From NCBI RefSeq assembly GCF_025398255.1, contig NZ_JAODNW010000007.1:1-64000 (forward strand): a stretch of 64,000 nucleotides of DNA, in the 5' to 3' direction. Position 1 is the first letter of the stretch; every line of letters begins with the position of its first letter. A program made the translations under genes and the position numbers. Positions 8,379 through 18,652 of this stretch are shown here, in pieces. The notes below the pieces were generated by a model, which worked only from the letters and a program-made list of their open reading frames with translations, searched no databases and was not told the DNA's origin. The stretch comes from Chelativorans intermedius (GTDB lineage Bacteria; Pseudomonadota; Alphaproteobacteria; Rhizobiales; Rhizobiaceae).

Positions 8379-8916
8379 CCAGGGTTTCCATGATGATGTT
8401 GTCGTTGGTGTATATGCAGATGCCGGCGGCGATTTCCATGGCGCGGCGGGCGATTTCCTCGGCGCTCTTGTCGGTGTCGATCAGGGCGCGCGCGGCCGCC
8501 AAAGCATAGTTGCCGCCGGACCCGATGGCCATCACGCCGCCCTCCGGCTCCACCACGTCGCCGGTGCCGGTCAGCGCCAGGGTGATGTTGCGGTCGGCCA
8601 CCAGCATCATCGCCTCCAGCCGGCGCAGATAGCGGTCCATGCGCCAGTCCTTGGCCAGCTCCACGCAGGCCCGCATGAGCTGCTCGGGATATTGCTCCAG
8701 CTTTCCCTCCAGCCGTTCGAGCAGCGTAAAGGCATCGGCCGTCGCCCCCGCGAAGCCGGCGATCACATTGCCCTTGCCCAGCCGCCGCACCTTGCGGGCG
8801 TTGCCCTTCAGGATGGTCTGCCCGAAGCTCACCTGCCCGTCGCCGGCGATCACCACCTTGCCGCCCTTGCGCACGGTGACGATGGTGGTGGCATGCATGG
8901 ATTGAGATTCGCTCAT
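8368..8916 (-). CDS. hslV: ATP-dependent protease proteolytic subunit HslV
   Basis: HslV is the threonine protease ring of the HslUV complex. The 182-residue protein carries [20 protein letters not shown] after an eight-residue leader (MSESQSMH); processing before TTIV would expose the catalytic Thr. The [14 protein letters not shown] and [11 protein letters not shown] segments are family-typical. The ATG at 8916 gives an N-terminus like that of other rhizobial HslV proteins. It is the first gene of hslV-GNAT-hslU, divergent from hisB. Confidence 0.96.
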   Translation of the reverse strand: MSESQSMHATTIVTVRKGGKVVIAGDGQVSFGQTILKGNARKVRRLGKGNVIAGFAGATADAFTLLERLEGKLEQYPEQLMRACVELAKDWRMDRYLRRLEAMMLVADRNITLALTGTGDVVEPEGGVMAIGSGGNYALAAARALIDTDKSAEEIARRAMEIAAGICIYTNDNIIMETLDEG

Positions 8917-8966
8917 CGCGCGCTCCCTGACTGCCCGCCCTGCCGCAGGCGGTGTGGTCCAGAGCG

Positions 8967-8997
8967 CATATGTAAGAGGGAAGGCGAGGATTGCAAA
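8967..8997 (-). promoter_or_regulatory. Weak heat-shock-type promoter candidate for hslV
   Basis: On the minus strand TTTG (8994-8997), a 17-base spacer and CTTACATATG (8967-8976) resemble the alphaproteobacterial RpoH pattern CTTG-N17/18-CYTATNT, with a changed first base and TTACAT in the -10. hslVU is a classical heat-shock operon, which makes the assignment reasonable, but the match is weaker than that at dnaK. Confidence 0.32.
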
Positions 8998-9071
8998 CGG
9001 CGTCGGCCGTCTGGCCTTCGCCGGGATAGGCTGCTAGAAGGCTGGCCCGTGAGCTCGCGAAGGAAACACCC

Positions 9072-9680
9072 ATGGCTGCCAGCACCCCGCGCAGGGCACA
9101 GATCGGCCGCAAGACCAACGAAACCGAAATCGCGGTGACCGTGGATCTCGACGGCGAGGGCCGTTTCGACATCGCCACCGGCGTGGGCTTCTTCGACCAT
9201 ATGCTGGAGCAGCTTTCCCGCCATTCGCTCATCGACATGACGGTGAAGGCCAGCGGCGACCTCCACATCGACGACCACCACACGGTGGAGGATTGCGGCA
9301 TTGCGCTCGGCCGCGCCATCGCCGAAGCCCTTGGCGACCGGCGTGGCATCGTCCGTTACGCGTCTCTGGAGCTTGCCATGGACGAGGCGCTGACGCGTGC
9401 CGCGGTGGACGTCTCGGGCCGGCCCTTTCTCGTCTGGCAGGTGGCCTTCCCGTCGTCCAAGATCGGCACCTTCGACACCGAGCTCGTGCGCGAGTTCTTC
9501 CACGCGCTTGCCCAGAACGCAGGCATCACCCTGCACGTCACCAATCACTATGGCGCCAACAGCCACCACATTGCCGAGACCTGCTTCAAGGCGGTAGCGC
9601 GGGTTCTGCGGGCCGCCTGCGAGCCCGATGCGCGCCAGCCGGGGGCCGTTCCTTCCACCAAGGGCACGCTCAGGGGCTGA
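9072..9680 (+). CDS. hisB: Imidazoleglycerol-phosphate dehydratase
   Basis: HisB removes water from imidazole glycerol phosphate to give imidazole acetol phosphate in histidine synthesis. The 202-residue monofunctional protein has the two metal-binding half-repeats: [13 protein letters not shown] with DDHHTVED, and [10 protein letters not shown] with [18 protein letters not shown] ribosome-binding site stands about eight bases before ATG 9072. It is the first gene of the his cluster and is divergent from hslV; DUF2628 follows 6 bases later. Confidence 0.97.
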   Translation: MAASTPRRAQIGRKTNETEIAVTVDLDGEGRFDIATGVGFFDHMLEQLSRHSLIDMTVKASGDLHIDDHHTVEDCGIALGRAIAEALGDRRGIVRYASLELAMDEALTRAAVDVSGRPFLVWQVAFPSSKIGTFDTELVREFFHALAQNAGITLHVTNHYGANSHHIAETCFKAVARVLRAACEPDARQPGAVPSTKGTLRG

Positions 9681-9686
9681 GACGCC

Positions 9687-10151
9687 ATGGCAAGCTATCT
9701 GGTTCTGGAACCTGCCGGCACGGACAGGGAGAGGGTGGAAAAGGCCATCATCCTGCGCGACGGCTTTGCATTCCTGGCCTTTCTGGCACCCTTCCTGTGG
9801 TTTCTGTGGCATCGCATGTGGCTGGAAGCGCTGGCCGTTCTGGCGCTCGGGCTGGCGCTTGCCACGCTCTCTGCCCAGCCGGCCTATTCCGGCCTTGGGC
9901 TTGTCCTTTCGCTGCTTCTGTCGGCGTTGATCGGCCTGGAGGCGCAGGCCCTGCGCGCCGCCGCGCTGCGCCGACGCGGCTTTCACGACTGGGGTGTCGT
10001 GGAGGGGGCGAACCGCGCAGAAGCGGAGATGCGCTATCTGGCCGAGACCGCCCGCGAGGACGGGCCTGCCCCCGCACGGTCGGCCCCGGCGGCCCCGCCC
10101 CGCCCCGGTGCGTCCTCCTTCGATCTTCTCGACGTGTCACGCGGGAGCTGA
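9687..10151 (+). CDS. DUF2628 membrane protein
   Basis: The 154-residue protein has a short N-terminal part, two or three hydrophobic helices ([14 protein letters not shown], then [14 protein letters not shown] and [16 protein letters not shown]), and a Pro/Ala-rich cytoplasmic tail. It matches the DUF2628 pattern ([22 protein letters not shown]). The function is not known. Its place between hisB and hisH is common in Rhizobiales, with 6 and 2 base gaps here, so it is transcribed with the his genes without an obvious role in histidine synthesis. Confidence 0.82.
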   Translation: MASYLVLEPAGTDRERVEKAIILRDGFAFLAFLAPFLWFLWHRMWLEALAVLALGLALATLSAQPAYSGLGLVLSLLLSALIGLEAQALRAAALRRRGFHDWGVVEGANRAEAEMRYLAETAREDGPAPARSAPAAPPRPGASSFDLLDVSRGS

Positions 10152-10153
10152 CG

Positions 10154-10804
10154 ATGCGTGTCGCCATCATCGACTACGGCTCCGGCAATCTGCGCTCCGC
10201 CACCAAGGCGTTCGAGCGCGCGGCGCGCGAGGCCGGCATCGGTGCGCGCATTGAGCTGACGGCGGATGCCGAGCGCGTGCGCGGGGCCGACCGCATCGTG
10301 CTGCCCGGCGTCGGCGCCTACGCCGATTGCCGCGCCGGCCTCGATGCCGTTCCCGGCATGGTGGAGGCCATAGAGGAGGTCGCGATCCGGCAGGCACGTC
10401 CCTTCCTTGGCATCTGCGTCGGCATGCAGCTCATGTCCGAGCGGGGGCTGGAGAAGACGGTGAGCAGGGGCTTCGGCTGGATCGCCGGCGACGTCAGGGA
10501 GATGGCGCCCGCCGATTCCGCCCTGAAAATTCCGCAGATCGGCTGGAACACGATTCACGTGAAACAGCCCCATCCGCTCTTCGAGGGCATCCGCACCGGG
10601 ACGGATGGCCTGCATGCCTATTTCGTGCATTCCTACCATCTGGCCGCCGAACGCGAGGAGGATGTGGTGGCAGTGACCGATTACGGCGGCGAAGTGACAG
10701 CCGCCGTGGCCCGCGACAATCTCGCCGGCACCCAGTTCCACCCGGAGAAGAGCCAGGCACTGGGGCTGGCCCTCATCGCCAATTTTCTGAGGTGGCAGCC
10801 ATGA
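10154..10804 (+). CDS. hisH: Imidazole glycerol phosphate synthase, glutaminase subunit
   Basis: HisH hydrolyses glutamine and channels ammonia to HisF. The 216-residue class I amidotransferase has [10 protein letters not shown] at the start, the nucleophile Cys in [11 protein letters not shown], and the His/Glu pair in [10 protein letters not shown]. The stop overlaps hisA (ATGA at 10801), so the two are translationally coupled. Confidence 0.97.
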   Translation: MRVAIIDYGSGNLRSATKAFERAAREAGIGARIELTADAERVRGADRIVLPGVGAYADCRAGLDAVPGMVEAIEEVAIRQARPFLGICVGMQLMSERGLEKTVSRGFGWIAGDVREMAPADSALKIPQIGWNTIHVKQPHPLFEGIRTGTDGLHAYFVHSYHLAAEREEDVVAVTDYGGEVTAAVARDNLAGTQFHPEKSQALGLALIANFLRWQP

Positions 10805-11532
10805 TTCTCTTTCCTGCCATCGACCTGAAGGGCGGCGAATGCGTGCGCCTGAAGCTGGGCGACATGAACGAGGCGACGGTCTATAACCGCGACCCCGCCG
10901 CCCAGGCGAAGGCCTTCGAGGAGCAGGGTTTCGCGTGGCTGCACGTTGTGGACCTCGACGGCGCCTTCGCCGGCGAAAGCCGCAACGGCGCGGCCGTGGA
11001 GGCCATACTGCGCGCCACGAGGAATCCAGTGCAGCTCGGCGGCGGCATCCGCAGCCTCGCGCAGATCGAGGCCTGGCTGGACAAGGGCCTGGCCCGCGTC
11101 ATCCTGGGCACCGTGGCGGTGCGCGACCCGGAGCTCGTGCGCGAGGCATGCAGGCTGTTCCCGGGAAGGATTGCCGTGGGCATCGACGCGCGCGGCGGCA
11201 AGGTGGCCGTGGAAGGCTGGGCGGAGACCTCCGATCTCGAGGCGGTCGAGCTGGCGCGCCGCTTCGAGGGCGCCGGCGTGGCCGCCATCATCTACACCGA
11301 CATCGACCGGGACGGGGTTCTCAAAGGCATCAACTGGCCGGCCACCATCGCGCTGGCGCAGGCCGTCTCCATCCCCGTCATCGCCTCCGGCGGCCTCGCC
11401 TCCATGGCCGATATCGAACGCATGACCATGCCGGACGCGGCGAAACTGGAGGGCGCCATTTCGGGGCGGGCGCTCTATGACGGGCGGATCGACGCGAAGG
11501 CGGCCCTCAAACTGCTGAGCAAGGCAGCGTGA
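10801..11532 (+). CDS. hisA: ProFAR isomerase (phosphoribosylformimino-AICAR-P isomerase)
   Basis: HisA converts ProFAR to PRFAR by an Amadori rearrangement on a TIM barrel. The 243-residue protein has the catalytic Asp in [13 protein letters not shown] (D8), [15 protein letters not shown] with the phosphate loop, and [14 protein letters not shown] with the second catalytic Asp. It overlaps hisH by four bases. Unlike the usual rhizobial order, hisF does not follow directly but after about 600 bases. Confidence 0.97.
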   Translation: MILFPAIDLKGGECVRLKLGDMNEATVYNRDPAAQAKAFEEQGFAWLHVVDLDGAFAGESRNGAAVEAILRATRNPVQLGGGIRSLAQIEAWLDKGLARVILGTVAVRDPELVREACRLFPGRIAVGIDARGGKVAVEGWAETSDLEAVELARRFEGAGVAAIIYTDIDRDGVLKGINWPATIALAQAVSIPVIASGGLASMADIERMTMPDAAKLEGAISGRALYDGRIDAKAALKLLSKAA

Positions 11533-12135
11533 ACGCGGCTCGCAGCCAAATTCAACAGGGGAACGAAACAGTCGTGGGGGATATATAAAACATTGAAACT
11601 TCATATGTTTTCATGATCCTGAAGATTGCTCGCGCCAGCTGGTGTGCAACTTGATCGGGGTTTCCCGGTCGAGTTCGGCATCTTCCCTTCGACCGCGCCT
11701 CTCGAAAATGGGGCCGGTGCGCCTGTCCACCCGGCCTTGCCGATGCAGGAACAGGAAAGCGCATTGAAGCCGCGCGAAGAGAAATTGAATATGGACTCTC
11801 GGGAAAAAGATCGAATTTGAGATCGGGCTTCGATATTACTGCGCAAGACCCGGAACGCGGCCTGTTTCTGTCGAAAGTCGTGCTCATGGAGAATTGCGGC
11901 GTCATCGCCAGAATATCGGACGTTGAGCCTTTGGAAGCGTGGCACGATGCGCGCGCGATACGTTGATCTGTTGAACGCACAAGGGGACAGGGGCAAAGAC
12001 GGGATATGACGGATCGACCGAGGTCAGCGAATGATCGTCGCTTCCACCAGCGCAGAAGACATGCGAGCAGTCTCTCGAGGGAAACCCCGTGCCAGCCCCC
12101 GCTCCTCTCAAGCCTGAATCTGTAAAGCCGCTCAC
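11533..12135. other. Lower-GC, gene-poor insert between hisA and hisF
   Basis: These 603 bases are clearly less GC-rich than the surroundings, with AT-rich patches such as GATATATAAAACATTG. No known protein is recognisable. Open frames exist on the minus strand (11552-11980, 142 codons; 11601-11996, 131 codons) and on the plus strand (11626-11820). A plus-strand frame ending near 11961 reads like protein (GFDITAQDPERGLFLSKVV, MENCGVIARISDVEPLEAW) but has no good start. The region may be a decayed gene, a regulatory RNA or a transferred scrap; I cannot decide. Confidence 0.5.
11587..11611. repeat. 25-bp imperfect palindrome downstream of hisA
   Basis: AAAACAT at 11587-11593 and ATGTTTT at 11605-11611 are perfect inverted arms, with TGAA/TTCA between them nearly continuing the symmetry. 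It lies 55 bases after the hisA stop in an AT-rich patch. It could be an operator or a weak transcript-end hairpin. Confidence 0.45.
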
Positions 12136-12936
12136 ATGACCCTCAAAGCCCGCGTCATCCCCTGTCTCGATGTGAAGGACGGCCGTGTCGTCAAGGGCGT
12201 CAACTTCGTGGACCTCGTCGATGCCGGCGATCCGGTACAGGCGGCGAAGGCCTATGATGCCGCGGGCGCGGACGAGCTGTGCTTCCTCGACATCACGGCA
12301 AGCCACGAGAACCGCGAGACGATCTTCGATGTCGTGGCGCGCACGGCCGAGCAGTGCTTCATGCCGCTCACCGTGGGCGGGGGAGTGCGCCGCGTGGAGG
12401 ACATCCGCAGGCTGCTTCTGGCCGGCGCCGACAAGGTGTCGATCAACACGGCGGCCGTGAGGGACCCGGACTTCGTCGCCCGCGCCGCCGACAAGTTCGG
12501 CAATCAGTGCATCGTCGTGGCGATCGACGCCAAGAAGGTCTCCGCGACGGGAGAGGCGGACCGCTGGGAGATCTTCACCCATGGCGGGCGCAACGCCACC
12601 GGCATCGATGCCGTGGCGTTCGCCGAGCGCGTGGTTTCTCTGGGGGCCGGCGAGATCCTGCTCACCTCCATGGACCGTGACGGCACGAAGGCGGGCTACG
12701 ACATCGCGCTTACCCGCGCGGTGGCCGATGCGGTGCGCGCGCCGGTGATCGCCTCGGGCGGCGTCGGCACGCTGGACCACCTGGTGGAGGGCATTCGCGA
12801 CGGCCACGCCACCGCCGTGCTCGCCGCCTCGATCTTCCATTTCGGAACCTATACGATCGGCCAGGCCAAGAAGCATATGGCGCGGGCGGGAATCCCCATG
12901 CGCCTCGACACTGTGGAGCAGTCAGAACAGCCATGA
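12136..12936 (+). CDS. hisF: Imidazole glycerol phosphate synthase, cyclase subunit
   Basis: HisF joins PRFAR with ammonia from HisH to give imidazole glycerol phosphate and AICAR. The 266-residue TIM-barrel has the catalytic Asp in [13 protein letters not shown] (D11) and in [14 protein letters not shown], plus phosphate loops GGGVRR and SGGVGTL. The ATG at 12136 has only a weak ribosome-binding site. It is separated from hisA by an unusual 600-base insert and overlaps hisE by four bases. Confidence 0.97.
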   Translation: MTLKARVIPCLDVKDGRVVKGVNFVDLVDAGDPVQAAKAYDAAGADELCFLDITASHENRETIFDVVARTAEQCFMPLTVGGGVRRVEDIRRLLLAGADKVSINTAAVRDPDFVARAADKFGNQCIVVAIDAKKVSATGEADRWEIFTHGGRNATGIDAVAFAERVVSLGAGEILLTSMDRDGTKAGYDIALTRAVADAVRAPVIASGGVGTLDHLVEGIRDGHATAVLAASIFHFGTYTIGQAKKHMARAGIPMRLDTVEQSEQP

Positions 12937-13265
12937 GCGGTTTCGATCTTTCCGCCCTCGAGGCCATCGTCGCCGAGCGTGCCCGCTCCGGCGACGCAGG
13001 CTCCTGGACGGCCCGCCTCTTCTCCGCCGGCATGGAAAAGGCGGCGCAGAAGCTGGGCGAAGAGGCGGTGGAAACGGTGATCGCCGCCGTCTCCGGCGAC
13101 CGCAAGGCCCTCGTTTCGGAAAGCGCCGATCTTCTGTATCATTGGCTGGTGGTGCTGGCGCTTGCCGGCGTCTCGTTGGAAGATGTGATGGCCGAGCTCG
13201 AAGGCCGCACCGGGCGCTCGGGACTGGCCGAGAAGGCGGCGCGTGCACCCGGGCCGGGCGACTGA
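12933..13265 (+). CDS. hisE: Phosphoribosyl-ATP pyrophosphatase
   Basis: HisE hydrolyses phosphoribosyl-ATP to phosphoribosyl-AMP. The 110-residue all-helical MazG-like protein has [20 protein letters not shown] and EAVETVIAA with the metal-binding acidic residues, then [15 protein letters not shown]. It starts inside the hisF stop (ATGA) and is followed by coaA after 25 bases. Confidence 0.96.
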   Translation: MSGFDLSALEAIVAERARSGDAGSWTARLFSAGMEKAAQKLGEEAVETVIAAVSGDRKALVSESADLLYHWLVVLALAGVSLEDVMAELEGRTGRSGLAEKAARAPGPGD

Positions 13266-13290
13266 GCGCTCGCGGAACGAAAAGACTCTG

Positions 13291-14250
13291 ATGGACCAGC
13301 TTGTATCGGGCGAACGCTACTCCCCCTACCGCATCTTCACGGCGCGGGAGTGGGCGAAGTTCCGTGACGACACGCCGCTGACCCTGACCGAGGACGAGGT
13401 GCGCCGCCTGCGCTCCCTGAACGATCCCGTCGATCTGGAGGAAGTGCGGCGCATCTACCTGTCCATGTCGCGCCTTCTCTCGGCGCATGTGGAGGCCACG
13501 CAGCTTCTTTTCCGTCAGCGTCAGATCTTCTTCAACGCCGACGATGCCGTGAAGGCGCCTTTCGTCATCGGCATCGCGGGTTCCGTGGCCGTCGGCAAGT
13601 CAACGACCGCGCGCGTGCTGAAGGAGCTTCTCGCCCGCTGGCCGTCGACACCCAAGGTCGATCTGGTGACCACGGACGGTTTTCTCTATCCCAACGAGGT
13701 GCTGAGGCGCGAGAACCTGATGGACCGCAAGGGCTTTCCCGAAAGCTACGACATCCGCGCCATCCTGCGCTTCCTTTCCGCCATCAAGGCTGGCCTGCCG
13801 AATGTGCGCGCGCCGCTCTATTCGCACCTCACCTACGACGTGTTGCCCGGCGAGTTCGTGACCATCGACCGGCCGGACATCCTCATCTTCGAGGGTATCA
13901 ACGTTCTGCAGACGCGCGAACTGCCGGCCGATGGCAAGGCCGTGCCCTTCGTTTCGGATTTCTTCGATTTCTCCATCTATATCGACGCGCCGGAAGAGCT
14001 CATTCATCAATGGTATGTGGAGCGTTTCATGCGCCTGCGCGAAACGGCCTTCCAGAACCCGAAGTCCTTCTTTCACCGCTATTCCAAGCTGGCGCCGGCT
14101 TCCGCCCAGGCGATCGCCGAGCAGCTCTGGCACAACATCAACCTGAAGAATCTGCGCGAAAACATCCTGCCCACCCGCCCGCGCGCCGACCTCATCCTGC
14201 GGAAGGGCACCGACCATCTGGTCGAGGAAGTGGCGCTCAGGAAGCTGTAG
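13291..14250 (+). CDS. coaA: Type I pantothenate kinase
   Basis: CoaA phosphorylates pantothenate, the first step of CoA synthesis. The 319-residue P-loop kinase has Walker [17 protein letters not shown] (about residues 94-109), TTDGFLYPN and the family ending around [15 protein letters not shown] 13291 gives [16 protein letters not shown]; an upstream in-frame start would run into hisE. It is the distal gene of the his-coaA cluster, a common rhizobial order. Its 3' end overlaps the convergent alkB by 14 bases. Confidence 0.96.
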   Translation: MDQLVSGERYSPYRIFTAREWAKFRDDTPLTLTEDEVRRLRSLNDPVDLEEVRRIYLSMSRLLSAHVEATQLLFRQRQIFFNADDAVKAPFVIGIAGSVAVGKSTTARVLKELLARWPSTPKVDLVTTDGFLYPNEVLRRENLMDRKGFPESYDIRAILRFLSAIKAGLPNVRAPLYSHLTYDVLPGEFVTIDRPDILIFEGINVLQTRELPADGKAVPFVSDFFDFSIYIDAPEELIHQWYVERFMRLRETAFQNPKSFFHRYSKLAPASAQAIAEQLWHNINLKNLRENILPTRPRADLILRKGTDHLVEEVALRKL

Positions 14251-14860
14251 GCGGGTTGACGCGCCGCAGCGTCAGGTTGATGCGCCCGCCATCTTTCAGC
14301 AGCGGCGAGGTGCCGGGATAGATGCGGTCGACCCCGTGATAGCAAAGCCGCCCCTCGCCGCCCAGAACCACCACATCGCCGCTTTCCAGGCGCAAGGAGA
14401 CGGTCTTGCCCGCGCGGCTGGTGCCGCCGACGCGGAAAAGGCAGGCATCCCCCAGCGAGACGGAGACGACGGGGGCTGAAAGGTCCTTCTCGTCGCGATC
14501 CTGGTGCAGGCCCATCCTGGCGCCTTCGGCGTAGAAGTTGACGAGGCAGGCCTCGGGCGGGTGCGGATAGTCAGAAACCGCGCTCCACAGGGCGAGAAGC
14601 CGGGCCGGTATCGGCGGCCAGGGCCTGCCGGTTACCGGATGCGTGGGCTGGTAGCGGTAGCCGCCTTCCCGGTCTGTCACCCAGCCGAGACCCCCGCAAT
14701 TGGTCATGCGCACGCTCATCGGCTTTCCCGTCTTCGGCATGGTGGGCACGTAGAGCGGCGCGGCCGCTGCCACGGCGCGGATGTCGGCGAGCAGGGCCTC
14801 CTGCTCCTGCCCATCGAGAAAGCCGGGAAGATGGCGCACGCCAGGGGCGAGTTCGGGCAT
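14237..14860 (-). CDS. alkB: AlkB-type alpha-ketoglutarate-dependent dioxygenase
   Basis: AlkB family enzymes remove alkyl groups from DNA or RNA bases using Fe(II), oxygen and 2-oxoglutarate. The 207-residue protein has the HxD iron ligands in [12 protein letters not shown], the third ligand in [12 protein letters not shown], and the 2-oxoglutarate-binding Arg residues in [10 protein letters not shown], as well as [13 protein letters not shown] strong GGAGGAACAC precedes ATG 14860. It stands alone rather than fused to Ada. Confidence 0.94.
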   Translation of the reverse strand: MPELAPGVRHLPGFLDGQEQEALLADIRAVAAAAPLYVPTMPKTGKPMSVRMTNCGGLGWVTDREGGYRYQPTHPVTGRPWPPIPARLLALWSAVSDYPHPPEACLVNFYAEGARMGLHQDRDEKDLSAPVVSVSLGDACLFRVGGTSRAGKTVSLRLESGDVVVLGGEGRLCYHGVDRIYPGTSPLLKDGGRINLTLRRVNPPTAS

Positions 14861-14933
14861 GTGTTCCTCCGGGCAGTGCCCGGCACGGCCTGCGCGGCCG
14901 CGCCGGATGGTTGATCGGTGCCCGGACCTTATC

Positions 14934-15380
14934 TCAAAGCTCGGGAATGCGAAGCACCTGGCCGGGATAGATCTTGTCGGGGTGCTTGAGCATCGGCGTG
15001 TTGGCCTCGAAGATGACCGTGTGCTTGGCGCCATTGCCCTTGCCGTAATGCGCCTCGGCGATCTTCCAGAGGTTGTCGCCCTTCTTGACCGTGTAGAAGA
15101 CGGGCTGTCTGGCCGCCGTGCCGGCCACCTTGAGTTCGGTCGCTTCCACCTTGGCCACGCCCAGCGTGTTGCCGACGGCCACGACCGCCTTCTCGAAGAC
15201 CGACTGGTCGGCAACCTCGCCCTTCAGCAGCACCTTGTCGCCCTGTACCTCCACGTCCACCTTCTCGGTGCCGAGCTTGTGGGAATCGAGCTCCTTTTTC
15301 ACCTCTGCGGCTGCTGGCGGCTCTTCCTCCACGAGACCAAGCTTGGTGCCGACCGACTTGACGAAATCAAAAACGCCCAT
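14934..15380 (-). CDS. BON/LysM domain protein (Kbp/YgaU-like)
   Basis: The 148-residue protein has an N-terminal BON domain (about residues 25-88, VDVEVQGDKVLLKGEV) and a C-terminal LysM domain (about 95-148, YTVKKGDNLWKIAEAHYG to YPGQVLRIPEL). This is the architecture of E. coli YgaU/Kbp, a cytoplasmic potassium-binding protein, also seen widely in rhizobia. There is no signal peptide, which fits a cytoplasmic protein rather than a cell-wall binder. The gene is single, between alkB and arfB. Confidence 0.9.
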   Translation of the reverse strand: MGVFDFVKSVGTKLGLVEEEPPAAAEVKKELDSHKLGTEKVDVEVQGDKVLLKGEVADQSVFEKAVVAVGNTLGVAKVEATELKVAGTAARQPVFYTVKKGDNLWKIAEAHYGKGNGAKHTVIFEANTPMLKHPDKIYPGQVLRIPEL

Positions 15381-15468
15381 GGGGTTGTCTCCGGTTTGAG
15401 TCGCACCCCCGCACAGCCTGTGTAGCCGACGAGCGCGCCGACGGCAAAAGGCTCGTCGCGATCCGACC

Positions 15469-15903
15469 CTAGTCGGGCGAAACCTTGCCGCGCATCTTCT
15501 TCACCTGTGAGCGCCCCGCCTTCGCCTTAAGCCGCCGTTCCACCGCACCTTTGGAGGGCCGGGTCTTCTTGCGCGGCTTGGGCGGCGGCTCGGCGGCCTT
15601 GCTGATCAGCGCGGCGAGGCGTTCGCGCGCGTCGGTGCGGTTCTGCTCCTGGGTTCGGAAGCGCGCCGCCTCGATGACGATATGGCCGTCCTTCGTCGCC
15701 CGGCTTCCCGCAAGCTTCAGCGCCTGCGCGCGCACGCGCTCGGGCAGGTGGCGGGCATGGGCGGCGTCGAAGCGCAGCTTCACCGCCGTCGCCACCTTGT
15801 TGACGTTCTGCCCGCCGGGGCCGGAGGCGCGGATGAACTGCTCCTCCAGCTCCTCCTCCCCGATGAAAAGGCCCGGTCCGATGTTGAGTCCGCCCTCGCC
15901 CAT
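15469..15903 (-). CDS. arfB: Alternative ribosome-rescue factor ArfB (peptidyl-tRNA hydrolase, ICT1-like)
   Basis: ArfB hydrolyses peptidyl-tRNA on ribosomes stalled at mRNA ends. The 144-residue protein has the catalytic GGQ in ASGPGGQNVNKVATAV and the basic tail (KKTRPSKGAVERR, then KAKAGRSQVKKMRGK) that enters the empty mRNA channel. ATG 15903 follows GGGAG and gives MGEGGLNIGPGL; the open frame extends upstream without similarity. It follows pckA on the same strand after about 65 bases. Confidence 0.93.
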   Translation of the reverse strand: MGEGGLNIGPGLFIGEEELEEQFIRASGPGGQNVNKVATAVKLRFDAAHARHLPERVRAQALKLAGSRATKDGHIVIEAARFRTQEQNRTDARERLAALISKAAEPPPKPRKKTRPSKGAVERRLKAKAGRSQVKKMRGKVSPD

Positions 15904-15968
15904 GGCTCCCTGTCCTGGTTGCGGATTCGCGCCGCAAGGATGGTCCGGGAAGGGGCGTCCGGGCAAGC

Positions 15969-17579
<1,611 letters not shown>

Positions 17580-17933
17580 GTTTCGCTACCAAATCTATCT
17601 TGATCGAAGGGGCCGGCCGGCAAACGGGGCGAGAAGCCCATATTCGGCAGCCAGGGCTCGTGAGAAACAGAAAAAGACTGCGATTTCAAATCATTAATCG
17701 ATTTAAGAATTTTAAATCGGAATTAAATCGTTTGTATTCCGTTTGCGATCCCGCCGCCTGGTCCTCGACGTTGCCGCCCCCGGCGCGATGGCAGGAGACG
17801 AGAAAACGTGGCACCGTGGCCGTGCAAGTGACTCCGCGGGGAGAATGTGCCACATTTTGTACCCAATTTGTCCTGCAACTGCCCGTCCAAACGCGGCAGG
17901 AAGGGACATCGCACCATGAGGGAGCCTCTGGAC
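17580..17933. promoter_or_regulatory. Divergent control region between pckA and chvI
   Basis: This 354-base gap has no convincing gene. It contains a sharply AT-rich stretch (about 17670-17735) with repeated TTAAATCG octamers, and a perfect seven-base inverted repeat GTGGCAC (17808-17814)/GTGCCAC (17847-17853). It must hold the promoters for both pckA and chvI. Confidence 0.6.
17699..17730. promoter_or_regulatory. Three phased TTAAATCG octamers including a CtrA-like box
   Basis: CGATTTAA (17699-17706) and TTAAATCG (17712-17719) form a perfect inverted repeat with a five-base gap; a third copy lies at 17723-17730, exactly 11 bases after the second. The last two copies give TTAA-N7-TTAA, the core of a CtrA site (consensus TTAA-N7-TTAAC) but with A in place of the final C. 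An OmpR-family regulator such as ChvI or CtrA is the likely kind of binder. Confidence 0.5.
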
Positions 17934-18635
17934 ATGGCAACGATCGCGCTCGTTGATGACGACCGCAACATCCTGACGTCTGTCTCGATCGCGCTGGAAT
18001 CGGAGGGCTATCGGGTCGAGACCTACACGGATGGCGCCTCGGCGCTGGAGGGGCTGACCGCCCGGCCGCCTTCACTGGCCATCCTCGACATCAAGATGCC
18101 ACGCATGGACGGCATGGAGCTTCTGCGCCGCCTGCGCCAGAAGAGCGATGTGCCGGTCATCTTCCTCACCTCGAAGGACGACGAGATCGACGAGCTCTTC
18201 GGCCTCAAGATGGGAGCCGACGATTTCGTGCGCAAACCCTTCTCCCAGCGTCTTCTGGTGGAGCGCGTGCGGGCGGTGCTGCGCCGGGCAAGCGCCCGCG
18301 AGGCGGCTGCCAAGGGCGCGGACAAGCAGACGCGGTCGCTGGAGCGCGGCCATCTGGTCATGGACCAGGAGCGCCACACCTGCACCTGGAAGGGCCAGCC
18401 GGTCACGCTGACGGTCACGGAGTTCCTGATCCTGCATTCGCTGGCCCAGCGCCCGGGCGTCGTCAAGAGCCGCGACGCGCTGATGGACGCCGCCTATGAC
18501 GAGCAGGTCTATGTGGACGACCGCACCATCGACAGCCACATCAAGCGGCTGCGCAAGAAGTTCAAGGCGGTCGATCCGGATTTCGACATGATCGAGACGC
18601 TCTACGGCGTCGGCTATCGCTTTCGCGAGACATGA
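17934..18635 (+). CDS. chvI: Two-component response regulator ChvI
   Basis: ChvI is the OmpR-type regulator that, with ChvG, controls the acid/envelope response of rhizobia. The 233-residue protein has a receiver domain with the phosphorylated Asp in [13 protein letters not shown] (D52) and a winged-helix domain ending [15 protein letters not shown] and [12 protein letters not shown] chose ATG 17934 ([12 protein letters not shown]), which matches the usual N-terminus; an in-frame ATG at 17916 is also preceded by a GGGA-type site. chvG follows after 17 bases. Confidence 0.96.
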   Translation: MATIALVDDDRNILTSVSIALESEGYRVETYTDGASALEGLTARPPSLAILDIKMPRMDGMELLRRLRQKSDVPVIFLTSKDDEIDELFGLKMGADDFVRKPFSQRLLVERVRAVLRRASAREAAAKGADKQTRSLERGHLVMDQERHTCTWKGQPVTLTVTEFLILHSLAQRPGVVKSRDALMDAAYDEQVYVDDRTIDSHIKRLRKKFKAVDPDFDMIETLYGVGYRFRET

Positions 18636-18652
18636 CGGGCGACAATCGCTGA

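Noticed and set aside
14868-14890. CCGGGCA/TGCCCGG inverted repeat between alkB and the LysM gene
   Set aside because: The loop would be one base and no U-run follows; likely chance in GC-rich DNA.
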